A DNA stretch of 64,000 bases from Terriglobia bacterium (GCA_020073605.1 JAIQEW010000011.1:1-64000); one strand, 5' to 3'; numbered from the stretch's first letter, positions 25,040 to 34,419 are shown. Made by a program: numbers and translations. Notes: generated by a model not told the origin, from the letters alone.

Positions 25040-27121
25040 CTATTTGCCAGGCGGTTCGTTCTGTCCACCCTTCGGGGCAGCGGGTTCGACGATGATTTGC
25101 CCGTATACCCACGGATGCTCCTTGCAGATGTACGTGTACGTTCCCGGTTTGTCGAATTTGACTGTGCCGACGTCGAGAGGGCTAAGGGGGCCAGTCGACC
25201 AGGATCCGTCTTCCGCGACGATGGTGTGGGTCATCCGGCCGTTGTTTCTCCACGTGACTCGCGTGCCCACCTTGACCCGCGCGCGGAAGGGACTGAATTC
25301 GTACTCGTCCGTCATGTAGTGCGAGCCGGTGAGGCCTGCATCCCGCGCAAGCGAGGCGGTTTCGATGTTCGCCGTGTCGGTGATCGCTCCGGCAAAATCT
25401 TCCTGAGGCGCCATCGTCGGCGCCGGGCGCGCGGGAACAGTGCCTCCCAATTTGAAAGCCCACACGGCGCCGCCGACAACGGTGGCGATGTACTGCTCGC
25501 CGGCATTTTCAAACGTGATCGGCGGGCTTCCGCTGGGCGTGCCCGTTTGAAACTGCCAGACGAGGGATCCGTTGGCGGCGTCGTATGCTTGCATGTTGCC
25601 GTCGCCGGCCATCTGGAAAACGAGGCCTCCCGCAGTTGCCAGCGCGCCACTCGGGCGTTGCCCGTGAAATTCCTTCGTCCAGACAATCTTGTTCGTGCGG
25701 CTGTCCAGAGCGGCCAGAACGCCGTAGCTCAGTTTGTTCAGTCCCGGCACACGCCCGTTGAAACTGAGAGCAAAGAAAGCAGGATCATCGGCGCGCCGGA
25801 ACCACTGCAATCCCGCGTTGCCGGTCACATAAAAAAAGCGCGTCTGCGGATCAAACGCCATCGGCGTGGCGCGCATGCCGTAAACCGGGGCTATAACGTT
25901 CTCCTTCCCAAACGACGCGGGCGTGAAGAAACAGCCCAACTCGAAACCGCGGGGGAGCTGCTGCTTCTTCCAGTCGTCGCAATCGGGCAGGACGTGATCG
26001 GCGCCCACGGGATAGGGTTGCGTCGCCGCAGTTTTTTGGAACGCATCCTGCGGTACCCGCCGGTCTTCGATGCGCCCGAGTGGTTTTCCGGTGGCGCGAT
26101 CGAGCATGAAGAGATAGCCATCCGTGCGCATCGCTGCAATCGCCTTCCGGGATTGCCCGCTGATTTGCGCATCGAACAGCACGGGCGCTTCTGCGATGTC
26201 GGCTTCCCAGATGTCGTGGCGAATCACCTGATAGTGCCAGCGAAGCTTGCCGGTCTTGCTGTCGAGCGCGACGAACGAGCAGAGATAGAGATTGTCGCCC
26301 GGCCGGTTTTCACCGCCGTATTGCGGGACGCCGTTTCCGGTCACGTAAAATACCAAGCCCAGCTCCGGATCGGACGCTCCGACCAGCCAGACAGCGCCAC
26401 CGCCGCGCTTCCACGCGTTGTTCTTCGGCCACGTCTCCGACCCGGGTTGGCCCGGTGAGGGAATGACGAAGAAGCGCCACGCTTCGCGCCCGGTCTTCGC
26501 GTCGACGGCGACAATCTGGCCGCGATTTCCGTTGTCGCCATTCGTGCCGATCGATACCAATCCGTCTGCGTACAGGGGAGCGCCCGAGGGACCGCCTGTG
26601 GGGCTGCCCGCTGGATCGATAAGCGAAGTCTTCCATACAAGCTCGCCCGTCTTCTCGCGGAGCGCGATCAGATTCGAATCGGAAATCCCAACGAACACCA
26701 GACCCTCGCCCACTGCCACGCCTTCCCGCGCGGGTGAACCTGCGACGGGCGCGCCCGGTTCCGTGTCCGGCGCCAGCCGGTATTGCCATTCGACGCGGCC
26801 GGTAGAGATGTTGACGGCGGTGACGAACGGAGGCGCCGTCAGAAACAACAGTCCGTTGTCGATTACCGGCATGGCGCGAGACGAAGGTGGCGGTCCGACC
26901 TTTTCCGAGATCCACGCGGCTCCCAGCTTCGCGACGTTCTGCGAATTGATTTGCGTGAGCGACGAATATCGCGAGTTGCCGGAATCGCCGCCGACGGTCG
27001 ACCACTGGCCGGCGCTTTGTTGCGCCGTGAGAACCACCCCCGCGGCTACTGCGAGGATGGACGCTAAAACTCGCGCTCCTGAGCGTCTGCGTCCGCGCTG
27101 ATATCTCAGTTCGCCTTGCAT
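25040..27121 (-). CDS. Exported PQQ-type beta-propeller protein with cupredoxin domain
   Basis: The ATG at 27121 is chosen because AGGAGG lies 9 nt upstream. The 693-residue product has a signal peptide (about 10-38), an eight-bladed PQQ-dehydrogenase-like propeller (about 40-560; blades with W-Q-F-Q-T-G, A-L-D-S-R-T, YDAANGSLVWQF) and a C-terminal cupredoxin-like domain (about 595-680). Such proteins oxidise alcohols or sugars in the periplasm. The adjacent-Cys ring typical of methanol dehydrogenases is not seen. In the cupredoxin site His (MTHTIV), Cys and His (YICKEHPW) are present, but the position usually held by Met reads V-Y-G. The physical link between an oxidase-like domain and an electron-transfer-like domain suggests periplasmic oxidation. 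Substrate is unknown. Confidence 0.82.
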   Translation of the reverse strand: MQGELRYQRGRRRSGARVLASILAVAAGVVLTAQQSAGQWSTVGGDSGNSRYSSLTQINSQNVAKLGAAWISEKVGPPPSSRAMPVIDNGLLFLTAPPFVTAVNISTGRVEWQYRLAPDTEPGAPVAGSPAREGVAVGEGLVFVGISDSNLIALREKTGELVWKTSLIDPAGSPTGGPSGAPLYADGLVSIGTNGDNGNRGQIVAVDAKTGREAWRFFVIPSPGQPGSETWPKNNAWKRGGGAVWLVGASDPELGLVFYVTGNGVPQYGGENRPGDNLYLCSFVALDSKTGKLRWHYQVIRHDIWEADIAEAPVLFDAQISGQSRKAIAAMRTDGYLFMLDRATGKPLGRIEDRRVPQDAFQKTAATQPYPVGADHVLPDCDDWKKQQLPRGFELGCFFTPASFGKENVIAPVYGMRATPMAFDPQTRFFYVTGNAGLQWFRRADDPAFFALSFNGRVPGLNKLSYGVLAALDSRTNKIVWTKEFHGQRPSGALATAGGLVFQMAGDGNMQAYDAANGSLVWQFQTGTPSGSPPITFENAGEQYIATVVGGAVWAFKLGGTVPARPAPTMAPQEDFAGAITDTANIETASLARDAGLTGSHYMTDEYEFSPFRARVKVGTRVTWRNNGRMTHTIVAEDGSWSTGPLSPLDVGTVKFDKPGTYTYICKEHPWVYGQIIVEPAAPKGGQNEPPGK

Positions 27122-27511
27122 GGTATGAAGCCTCCTGTGATGGGAGCCGAACAAATCGTCTCTAATTTCGCCTCAAATCCCGGCGGACCGGGATGAGCAT
27201 ACCCCCGATCCTTACAAAAGCGAAAGTATCCTCTCGGCTGCCGTGAGCCGACTTTGTGAACTTCTTCCATCGCACGGCGATCGTATTTGATTTTCCGAGG
27301 GAATCCTGAAGGGACGTCCATTAGCCCACGCAGCATCGGGCTAAGGCCTGATAGGTCGGATAACCGGACAAATACCCTTCCAGTGCTCCACATGTCCGGT
27401 TAGGACGCTAATGAGGAGTTATCTCTGCTGAAGTCTCGTTTGGCAATTCCCTGCTTCGAGCACCCATTACGGGTGCACGTGTCAGTGGGTAGCCGTGGTT
27501 TGAAGAGCGGC
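27122..27511. other. Upstream region of PQQ-type gene with two inverted repeats
   Basis: No gene is well supported here; a 95-codon minus-strand frame (27106-27393) lacks coding character. Two perfect inverted repeats are close together: TTAGCCC/GGGCTAA (27321-27344, 10-nt loop) and TAACCGGACA/TGTCCGGTTA (27361-27402, 22-nt loop). There are no T-runs. They could form a structured end of the upstream minus-strand gene or operators of the PQQ-type gene. Confidence 0.5.
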
Positions 27512-29242
27512 CTAGTGGCGTGCGGCCTCTTTGCTCGCCAAGGACGAACCGTCCTGCTTTCCAGACGCCTTCGAGTCGTGATAGCGCGTCACAAAAGGCA
27601 TGAAGGGCGTGACCGCAAACGGCATCTTTTCGCGGGCCGAGTGCAGCGAAACGGCCTTCGACTTGACCAGTTCCACACGGTCGCTCCATGGATCAACCTT
27701 CACTCGAGCGCCGAGCGGCAGGGCCGCCATCTGATCAATCTTATCGGCCTGGAGCGCCGGCCCCATGCTCAACAGCGCTGTGCTCAGCGCCACGCTGTTC
27801 CCGAGGTGGGCGTTGATCAGCGAAGGGAGAGCCGCCGAGGACACCTGGAGCTGCTTCAGGAATAGCGCCGCGTTTCCGAGCTTCTCTTGATAGGGAGAAT
27901 GCTTCAGGAATTCGATCGCCTTCTGGTTCGACATTTCCACTTCCGCCGGCGTGGCCTTGAACGAGAAGCGCGAAAGCGCCTCGGCGGCTGTGACGTTCGT
28001 CGTGTCGTTGAATCCCCACTGATCCGTGGACGGCTTGGTCACCACGATCGCGGCAAGCTCTTGCGCCAGCATGGTGGCAAGGCTGGCCTCGTCGGGAAGG
28101 ACGTCCAGGAGGCCGCGGCTGATCACGATCGTGTGTCCGATCGAGAAGGATTCGAGGGTGCCTGTTAGCAAGACGCGGCAGTGAACGTCGGGTTCGATAT
28201 CGAGATTGTTCGTCACCTCGAGATTGTTCACTACGGTTTCGAGGACTTTATCCACTTCACCCGCAGGCGCGAGCAGACCGATGCGCTGCAACCGGTCGAT
28301 CACGTTCACCTCCGCCCGGTGCTGCCATTCGCGCTCCACCTCGACGGGAGAGCGATCCGTCTGAGCGGAATCGCCACTGTCAGCCGGCAGGGCCTGTTCA
28401 ATCGGCCGGTCATTGAGCGCCGCTTCGTGGCCCGCGTTTTTCAGAGAATAGCCCCACAGGCGAGTTTGCGCTTTGAAGCGGACGCTGTCCGCGACGGAGT
28501 TCTTGGAGTCTGAATCCTGGCTGAAGACAAACGCAGGCAGCCAGAGGTCCGGCTGAAGGTTCAGCCGCCAGCTATCAAAGTGCACGTTGAATCCGTTGGG
28601 TTCTCCACCGGAAGTGAACATTCCATTGAACCGAATGATGGCGAATCCTTGGTCCTCCACCCAGATGCGGCCGTAGAAGCGGCCCTTGCCCGCCTTCGGC
28701 TGCGGGGTCACGTCGAACACCAAACAGCGGACCTCGCCGAGAAATTCCCGGCCCACGTAATCGAACATGTAGTGCTCTCGGTCAAAGGCGCTCGTATCGA
28801 CGTAGACCATCTGCAGGAAACCTTCGGGATCATACGAGGAGGAAGAACCGCTCATGTGCGAAAGGGGATTGAGATCCTCTTTCCCTTTCTTCTTCTTGTT
28901 CTTGTTCTTGTCGAGCATCGAGCTTTCGGCGACGGCGCTCGACTGGTTCGCCTGGCCGAGATAATAGTGATCGCGGACGGGAATGAAGCCCATCTGCGGA
29001 TCGGCCTTCATATCCTGGACGTAGGTCTCGATGATCGGCTTATAGCCCCGGATGACGGCATTCTCGTCACGCTCGCGCGCGATGATGCGGTCGATGGCCT
29101 GATTCACGGTCGTGACCGGGGCGGCGGTCGAGTTGCCGGCCTGGGGCTGCGTCCGGTCGGCCACCTGTGCCTGCGCCCACGCAGCGCCCGAAAGAGCGCC
29201 CGCGAGGATCATTGAGAGATAGAAGCGATTCCACATGCGCAT
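27512..29242 (-). CDS. Exported protein with degenerate M48-like peptidase region
   Basis: The 576-residue product has a signal peptide (1-23) and an N-terminal part (about 40-300) with a Lys-rich stretch (110-122) and the pattern FDVTPQPK...GRIWVEDQGFAIIRFNG, which resembles outer-membrane lipoprotein-sorting-type beta domains. Residues about 340-410 align by eye with M48 peptidases: TIVISRGLLDVLPDEASLATMLAQELAAIV. In active M48 enzymes the last part reads H-E-x-x-H; here it is Q-E-L-A-A (394-398), so both zinc histidines are missing and the protein should not be a peptidase. It may be a scaffold or envelope factor. AGGGGG precedes the ATG. Confidence 0.7.
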   Translation of the reverse strand: MRMWNRFYLSMILAGALSGAAWAQAQVADRTQPQAGNSTAAPVTTVNQAIDRIIARERDENAVIRGYKPIIETYVQDMKADPQMGFIPVRDHYYLGQANQSSAVAESSMLDKNKNKKKKGKEDLNPLSHMSGSSSSYDPEGFLQMVYVDTSAFDREHYMFDYVGREFLGEVRCLVFDVTPQPKAGKGRFYGRIWVEDQGFAIIRFNGMFTSGGEPNGFNVHFDSWRLNLQPDLWLPAFVFSQDSDSKNSVADSVRFKAQTRLWGYSLKNAGHEAALNDRPIEQALPADSGDSAQTDRSPVEVEREWQHRAEVNVIDRLQRIGLLAPAGEVDKVLETVVNNLEVTNNLDIEPDVHCRVLLTGTLESFSIGHTIVISRGLLDVLPDEASLATMLAQELAAIVVTKPSTDQWGFNDTTNVTAAEALSRFSFKATPAEVEMSNQKAIEFLKHSPYQEKLGNAALFLKQLQVSSAALPSLINAHLGNSVALSTALLSMGPALQADKIDQMAALPLGARVKVDPWSDRVELVKSKAVSLHSAREKMPFAVTPFMPFVTRYHDSKASGKQDGSSLASKEAARH

Positions 29243-29673
29243 TGAATTCCCCCTTCAGTATGTCGGTCCAAATGTGCTTTTCGATTTATGGATTAAGGAT
29301 AGCAAGAGCGCGCTGGAGCCCCACGAACTGATGCATACCCTGTGCCCAAAAAATCAGTCCGGAGCGATCGGCCTCCGGGTCCGAATATGGCGTTTGGGAA
29401 GTGATGGGCCGTGTGCGCGGCGTCGGGCCGACCACGACCACCGTTGCCTTATGCTTGCCTGCGAGCAGTGGTGGCTGAAAACCACCACCACCGCTCGAAA
29501 TCCACCAATGCAGAGCAACGGGATTCTTGAGCGTCTCTGACGTCACCTGCTGTAAGCAGTTGATTTGGGCTGGCTTGCGAGCGCGGCCCGGAAAATGGCC
29601 GTTTGGCACCGGCCCTGCATTACCAGGTGTGGATTCAAAGATTCCTGGCGCTTTGAGAGCCGGGAGGTGAGCG
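29243..29673. other. Divergent intergenic region
   Basis: Holds a 7-bp hairpin GTGGTGG/CCACCAC (29468-29488) and the sigma-54 promoter described separately. The minus-strand gene start lies at the left edge with its ribosome site. No gene is seen between them. Confidence 0.5.
29604..29619 (+). promoter_or_regulatory. Sigma-54 (-24/-12) promoter
   Basis: TGGCACCGGCCCTGCA has the GG (29605-29606) and GC (29617-29618) doublets with exactly 10 nt between them and a perfect TGGCAC -24 element. The transcript would start near 29630, about 44 nt before the ATG of the first FecR/DUF6600 gene. An NtrC-type activator is encoded at 23164. Confidence 0.75.
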
Positions 29674-32007
29674 ATGAAAAAGTATCTCGCAAGTTTAGCG
29701 GCGATGTTCTTGATGCTGGGTGTGATCCCGGCGAGCGCGCAGGATGAGCCGCCCCGCGACCAGGCGGGCCAGCCGGTCGAGCTTCAGCCCGGCGTCGCGC
29801 GCGTCAGCTTCATGCACGGGGATGTTTCCTCGCAGCGCGGCGATAACGGCGAGTGGGTCGCTGTGACGCTGAATACTCCCATTTCAACTGACGATCGCGT
29901 TTCGACGGGCGAAAAATCCCGCGCCGAGCTTCAGCTCGACTACGCCGATGTCCTTCGCATGGCGGACAGCGCCACGGCCAGAGTGGCGAGTCTCACTCGC
30001 ACGCACATTCAACTCCAGGTCGGGCAGGGCTTGGTGAGCTACTCGGTGTTCAAGGGATCCGAAGCGGATTCCGAAATCGACACACCGAACGCCTCGATTC
30101 ATCCGCAGGGTCCCGGCGAATATCGCATTCTCGTGAACTCCGATGCGGAAACGCAGGTGGTCGTGCGCCAGGGCTCCGCCGAAATCACGACACCCCAGGG
30201 CAGCACGCACGTTGAAAAGGGCCAGATGATCACCGTCGTCGGCACCGACAGCCCGGAGTACAAAACCGCATCCGCACCGGGTCGTGACGACTGGGATTCC
30301 TGGAATGACGACCGCAATCACCGAATCAGCAATGCCGAAAGCTGGCGCAAGACCAATCACTACTACACCGGTTCGGAAGACCTCGATGCTTATGGCCACT
30401 GGCGCGACGTGCCGGACTACGGTCCCGTGTGGGTTCCTTCCTCTGCGGGACCCGATTGGGCGCCGTATCGCGATGGCCGCTGGGTGTATGAGCCCTACTA
30501 CGGCTGGACGTGGGTTTCCTACGAGCCGTGGGGCTGGGCGCCTTATCACTACGGCCGCTGGTTCGTCTATGGCGGCGATTGGGTCTGGTGGCCGGGTCCT
30601 GTGGTTGCATACCCCGCTTACTACCCGGTCTGGGCGCCGGCCTACGTTTCCTTCTTCGGTTTCGGAGGCGGCGGCTGGGGCGTCAGCGTTGGGTTCGGAT
30701 TCGGCGGATTCGGCCGAGTTGGCTGGCTTCCCACCGGGCCGTGCGACGGATTCCACCCGTGGTGGGGCCGCTGGGGCAACCGCGTGAATGTCGTCAATGT
30801 GACGAACATTCACAACACGACCATCATCAACAATAACTTCCGCGACAGTTTCCGTCCGCTCGCGGGCGACGGGTTCCGCGGGCGCCGATTCTCGAACGTC
30901 GACGAAGCCTTCCGGAACGACCGCGTTCGTGGCGGCATGTCCTCGATGGCGGGCAACGAATTTGGCCGGGCCGCTGTATCGCGGCATCAGGACCGTATCA
31001 GCGAAGCCTCGTTCCGGCAGTCCAGCCTGGTGGCCGGCAAGATGCCCATGTCTCCATCGCGGGAAAGCTTCAGCCCGTCCGGGCGCGCGGCGAATCCGTC
31101 GGCGTTCCGCAGCGCTCCGCCGAACACGCAGCGGTTCTTCAACGGCGGGGCTCGCGCCAACAACACGAACGCATCAGCTCCGCGTTCCTTCGGCAATGCG
31201 AACGAGGCGAATCGGCCGCAATCCGGATTCGGCAACCGTTCCGCGAACGGCGCGACGATGACGCAAGCTCCGCGTACGCTCGAGAACCCATCGCAATCGG
31301 GCCGTGAACAATCCCCTTCCGGCAACAACCGGAGTTCGGGATGGTTCGGGCGGTCCTCGGCTCAGGCGCCGCAGCAAACTCCCTCACAAACCCTGAGCCA
31401 GAATCGCGGAAATGCTCCGGCGCCTGCGCAGTCCAACCGCCCCGGATGGCACACGTTCACTCCTCCGCAATCGGGAGCCGTCGCGCGTCCGGCGCCGGGA
31501 TCTTCAGCCGGCAACCGCGGTGAAGTGAACAATTCAGGGCGCGGATCGTTCGCGCCTCCGTCGCGCCCGTCTTCGCAAGGAGGATCGCAAGGCGCACCTC
31601 AAGGAGGTCCGGCCGAGAATCGCAGCGGATGGCAGCACTTCACTCCGCCTTCGCGGACCGTGCAGCCGCAGGAATCGGGCCGCGGCTTTGCGCAACCCAA
31701 TCAATCGCAGCGTTCGTTCAATCCGCCGTCGGCGGCGTCACGAGGGAGCAACCCCAATTCATACTCTCGTCCTCCCCTTAATATGAGGCAGCCCATCGTG
31801 ACGCCCCGAGGCGGCGGTTCTTACGGCGGCAACTATCCGCGCGGCTCGTATAGCCAGCCGCGCGGCGGCTACAGCGCACCACGCGGAAACGGCGGATATA
31901 GCGCACCACGCGGCGGAAACGGTGGTGGTGGCAATCGCGGCGGTGGTGGAGGCGGCGGAGGCAATCGCGGAAGCGAAAGCCACTCCAATGGAGGCCGCTC
32001 GCGCTGA
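29674..32007 (+). CDS. FecR/DUF6600 exported protein (paralogue 1)
   Basis: The 777-residue product has a signal peptide (1-22), a FecR-type domain (about 35-190: GVARVSFMHGDVSSQRG, STDDRVSTGEKSRAELQL, VVVRQGSAEITTP) and a DUF6600-like aromatic domain (about 225-370) with repeated WAPYRDGRW, GWTWVSYEPWGWAPYHYGRW and WWPGPVV motifs. The last 390 residues are low-complexity, rich in S, N, R, P and finally G. There is no transmembrane or anti-sigma segment, unlike the FecR signalling protein, so it probably works in the periplasm or cell surface. It has a sigma-54 promoter and the ribosome site GGGAGGTG. The next gene is a diverged tandem paralogue. Confidence 0.85.
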   Translation: MKKYLASLAAMFLMLGVIPASAQDEPPRDQAGQPVELQPGVARVSFMHGDVSSQRGDNGEWVAVTLNTPISTDDRVSTGEKSRAELQLDYADVLRMADSATARVASLTRTHIQLQVGQGLVSYSVFKGSEADSEIDTPNASIHPQGPGEYRILVNSDAETQVVVRQGSAEITTPQGSTHVEKGQMITVVGTDSPEYKTASAPGRDDWDSWNDDRNHRISNAESWRKTNHYYTGSEDLDAYGHWRDVPDYGPVWVPSSAGPDWAPYRDGRWVYEPYYGWTWVSYEPWGWAPYHYGRWFVYGGDWVWWPGPVVAYPAYYPVWAPAYVSFFGFGGGGWGVSVGFGFGGFGRVGWLPTGPCDGFHPWWGRWGNRVNVVNVTNIHNTTIINNNFRDSFRPLAGDGFRGRRFSNVDEAFRNDRVRGGMSSMAGNEFGRAAVSRHQDRISEASFRQSSLVAGKMPMSPSRESFSPSGRAANPSAFRSAPPNTQRFFNGGARANNTNASAPRSFGNANEANRPQSGFGNRSANGATMTQAPRTLENPSQSGREQSPSGNNRSSGWFGRSSAQAPQQTPSQTLSQNRGNAPAPAQSNRPGWHTFTPPQSGAVARPAPGSSAGNRGEVNNSGRGSFAPPSRPSSQGGSQGAPQGGPAENRSGWQHFTPPSRTVQPQESGRGFAQPNQSQRSFNPPSAASRGSNPNSYSRPPLNMRQPIVTPRGGGSYGGNYPRGSYSQPRGGYSAPRGNGGYSAPRGGNGGGGNRGGGGGGGGNRGSESHSNGGRSR

Positions 32008-32036
32008 CGCAAACTAAGTCGTCCAAATTTCGGCTC

Positions 32037-32060
32037 ACGGCCCCGAGCGATCGGGGCCGT
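32037..32060 (+). terminator. Stem-loop after FecR paralogue 1
   Basis: ACGGCCCCGA and TCGGGGCCGT form a 10-bp perfect stem around GCGA, 30 nt after the stop codon. No T-run follows. Its core is nearly the same as the true terminator after paralogue 2. Confidence 0.5.
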
Positions 32061-32289
32061 AGCGCATCAGGACCAAAAATGAAGTACCGAGACTTTCCGA
32101 ACTCGAGCGGCAAATGAAGCGCCAGGCAACTAATACGGCTGCGAGGGGTTTCATAATGAGGAGCGAAGATACGCTATGTCCACATCCTCGATTCGTGTTG
32201 TCGCATGGTTCACCTGGTTCCTCGCCTGCGATTGGCTCGATCGCCTGACCGTGCTATCAAGAGGACACTTCGCGAAAGGGGGCAACATC

Positions 32290-34305
32290 ATGAGAAACAG
32301 AGGCTCATTGCTCGCGCTCGTTTTCTTCATCGGCGCACTATTCGCAGCGCTCCCGATCACCGCCGCGGCGCAAGACGATCCTCCCAGCCGCGTTGCGCGG
32401 CTCAACTACATTCAGGGATCCGTCTCGTATCAGGTGTCCGGCGACACAGACTGGGTGCAGGCCGATCCCAATCGCCCGCTGACCACCGGAGACAATCTCT
32501 GGGCTGACCAGAACTCGCGCGGTGAAGTTCACATCGGCAGCACGGCGATCCGCCTCTCGAGCGAGACCGGCATCTCGTTTCTCACCCTTGACGATCGCAC
32601 GGTCCAGCTTCAACTCGCGCAGGGCACGATCGAGGTCCACGTGCGGAATCTTTCTTCCGACGACGCTTTCGAAATCGACACTCCCAATCTCGCCTTCACT
32701 CTCAGACGCGCCGGCGAGTACAAAATCCAGACCGATCCCGACGGGAACTCCACCGTCATCATCGTCCGGGAAGGCGAGGGCGAAGTCACCGGCGGCGGCG
32801 ATTCCTGGGATCTTCGCTCGGACCGGCGGTACGAATTCAGAGGCACCGACGAGCTCTCGTACGACGCCATGCCTGAGCCGGGCTACGACGATTTCGAAGA
32901 CTGGTGCCAATCGCGCGATCAGCGCGAAAACAGCGCCGCTTCGGCGCGCTACGTTTCGCGCGACGTGGACGGCTACTACGATCTCGACGAATACGGCGAT
33001 TGGGAATCGGATTCGGACTACGGCAACGTCTGGGTTCCGCGAACGGTCGCCGTCGGATGGGCGCCCTATCATTACGGCCACTGGGTCTGGATCGCGCCCT
33101 GGGGCTGGACGTGGGTCGATGAAGAGCCTTGGGGCTTCGCCCCATTCCACTACGGCCGCTGGTGCTTTGTGAGATCGCACTGGGCCTGGGTGCCCGGACC
33201 GATCGTCGTCCGGCCGGTCTATGCCCCGGCGCTGGTGGGGTTCGTGGGCGGAGGCGGATTCGGTTTCTCCGTCACGTTTGGCGGAGGCTTCGCCGGCGTC
33301 GGATGGTTCCCTCTTGGTCCGCGTGACGTCTTCGTTCCCGGATATCGCTGCAGCCGGCGTTACGTTCAGGTCGTCAATGTCACGAACACGCGCGTCATCA
33401 ACATCACGCAGGTCACCAATGTGTACAACACGGTCGTCATCAACCGCGACGTTCGCCGCGTGGACTACACCTACGCGCACACGAACTCGGCGGTCACGGC
33501 TGTATCCAGAGAAACATTCGTCGGCGCGCGTTCGGTGGCGTCCGCTTCCGTGCGCGTCACGCCCGACCAGATCGAGCGCGCTCGCGTCGTCGAATCCGAG
33601 CAGATCGCTCCGACGCGCTCGAGCCGCATCTTCGCCTCGGCCAGAGTTTCCACCGTGCGGCCTCCCGTCCCGATCGAGCAGCGGGCCGTCGTCGCGCGGC
33701 TGAATCCAGCGGTGTCTCGTCCTGCGCCAGTGACTACGAATGCTCCTCGCGGCTTCGGCCAGCCACAGGGCAACCAGCCCACGCCCCCGCGCGGCGGCTT
33801 CAATAACAACATCCCGGCGCCGACCCACCAGAACATCCCGCCGACGGCCGGACCCGCCGACAACAACGCGCCACAACAATCACGCGACGGGTTCCATCCT
33901 TTCCAGCCGCCAGCTGGCGCGAACAGACCCAATACTGGCGCTGGAACAAGCAACAACGCTCCCACTGGTGGAGGTGAGAACGCGCCTCCGGCGAATCGTG
34001 ACAACAGAGGTTTCAACCGTCCCGACACTCGCACAAACCAGGCGCCGCCCGCGCAAACGCAGCCAACTCAAACACAGCCGCAGCAGAACGAGGAGCGCAA
34101 GTCCATGCGGTTCACGCCTCCCGTGAAGGCGCGCGATGAAATGTACGACGTCCATCCGCCCCTGAATCGCAAGGAGACGCAGCCGCCGCCCAAACAGGAG
34201 GAGAAGCGCTCCGAGGCTCCGAGGCAGCAACAGGACAATCGCAACAAGGACCAGCACCAGGACACAAAGCACGACGACAATAAGCGCGACGACAACAAAC
34301 ACTAA
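32290..34305 (+). CDS. FecR/DUF6600 exported protein (paralogue 2)
   Basis: The ATG at 32290 is favoured because GGGGG precedes it and a signal peptide (1-24, ends T-A-A-A-Q) follows directly; an earlier ATG at 32176 would bury the signal. The 671-residue product repeats the architecture of its upstream neighbour: FecR-type domain (about 30-165), DUF6600-like aromatic domain (about 215-345, WAPYHYGHWVW, GWTWVDEEPWGFAPFHYGRW), then a disordered Pro/Asn/Gln tail ending in a run of Asp, Lys and His. The tail differs completely from that of paralogue 1. A weaker sigma-54-like TGG-N10-GC is seen at 32215-32229. Confidence 0.83.
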   Translation: MRNRGSLLALVFFIGALFAALPITAAAQDDPPSRVARLNYIQGSVSYQVSGDTDWVQADPNRPLTTGDNLWADQNSRGEVHIGSTAIRLSSETGISFLTLDDRTVQLQLAQGTIEVHVRNLSSDDAFEIDTPNLAFTLRRAGEYKIQTDPDGNSTVIIVREGEGEVTGGGDSWDLRSDRRYEFRGTDELSYDAMPEPGYDDFEDWCQSRDQRENSAASARYVSRDVDGYYDLDEYGDWESDSDYGNVWVPRTVAVGWAPYHYGHWVWIAPWGWTWVDEEPWGFAPFHYGRWCFVRSHWAWVPGPIVVRPVYAPALVGFVGGGGFGFSVTFGGGFAGVGWFPLGPRDVFVPGYRCSRRYVQVVNVTNTRVINITQVTNVYNTVVINRDVRRVDYTYAHTNSAVTAVSRETFVGARSVASASVRVTPDQIERARVVESEQIAPTRSSRIFASARVSTVRPPVPIEQRAVVARLNPAVSRPAPVTTNAPRGFGQPQGNQPTPPRGGFNNNIPAPTHQNIPPTAGPADNNAPQQSRDGFHPFQPPAGANRPNTGAGTSNNAPTGGGENAPPANRDNRGFNRPDTRTNQAPPAQTQPTQTQPQQNEERKSMRFTPPVKARDEMYDVHPPLNRKETQPPPKQEEKRSEAPRQQQDNRNKDQHQDTKHDDNKRDDNKH

Positions 34306-34336
34306 TTCGGCGCGATGTGTCGGCTACGTTCGTCCC

Positions 34337-34371
34337 GGCGGTCCCGAGCAATCGGGGCCGCCGCTTTTTTT
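34337..34371 (+). terminator. Intrinsic terminator after FecR paralogue 2
   Basis: GGCGGTCCCGA/TCGGGGCCGCC stem (11 bp with one G-T pair) around GCAA, then GC and seven T (34365-34371). Textbook terminator for the forward gene. Confidence 0.9.
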
Positions 34372-34419
34372 GAGGAAACGCACGGTAGGGGCAGCTTTGA
34401 ACTCCGCTGCTGCCTTCGA

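Noticed and set aside
27106-27393. 95-codon minus-strand frame in front of the PQQ-type gene
   Set aside because: It overlaps the start of the PQQ-type gene and one of the inverted repeats, lacks a ribosome site and has no recognisable domain.
32215-32229. Second sigma-54 promoter before FecR paralogue 2
   Set aside because: GG-N10-GC is present but the -24 element reads TGGTTC and not TGGCAC; kept as a weak note only.
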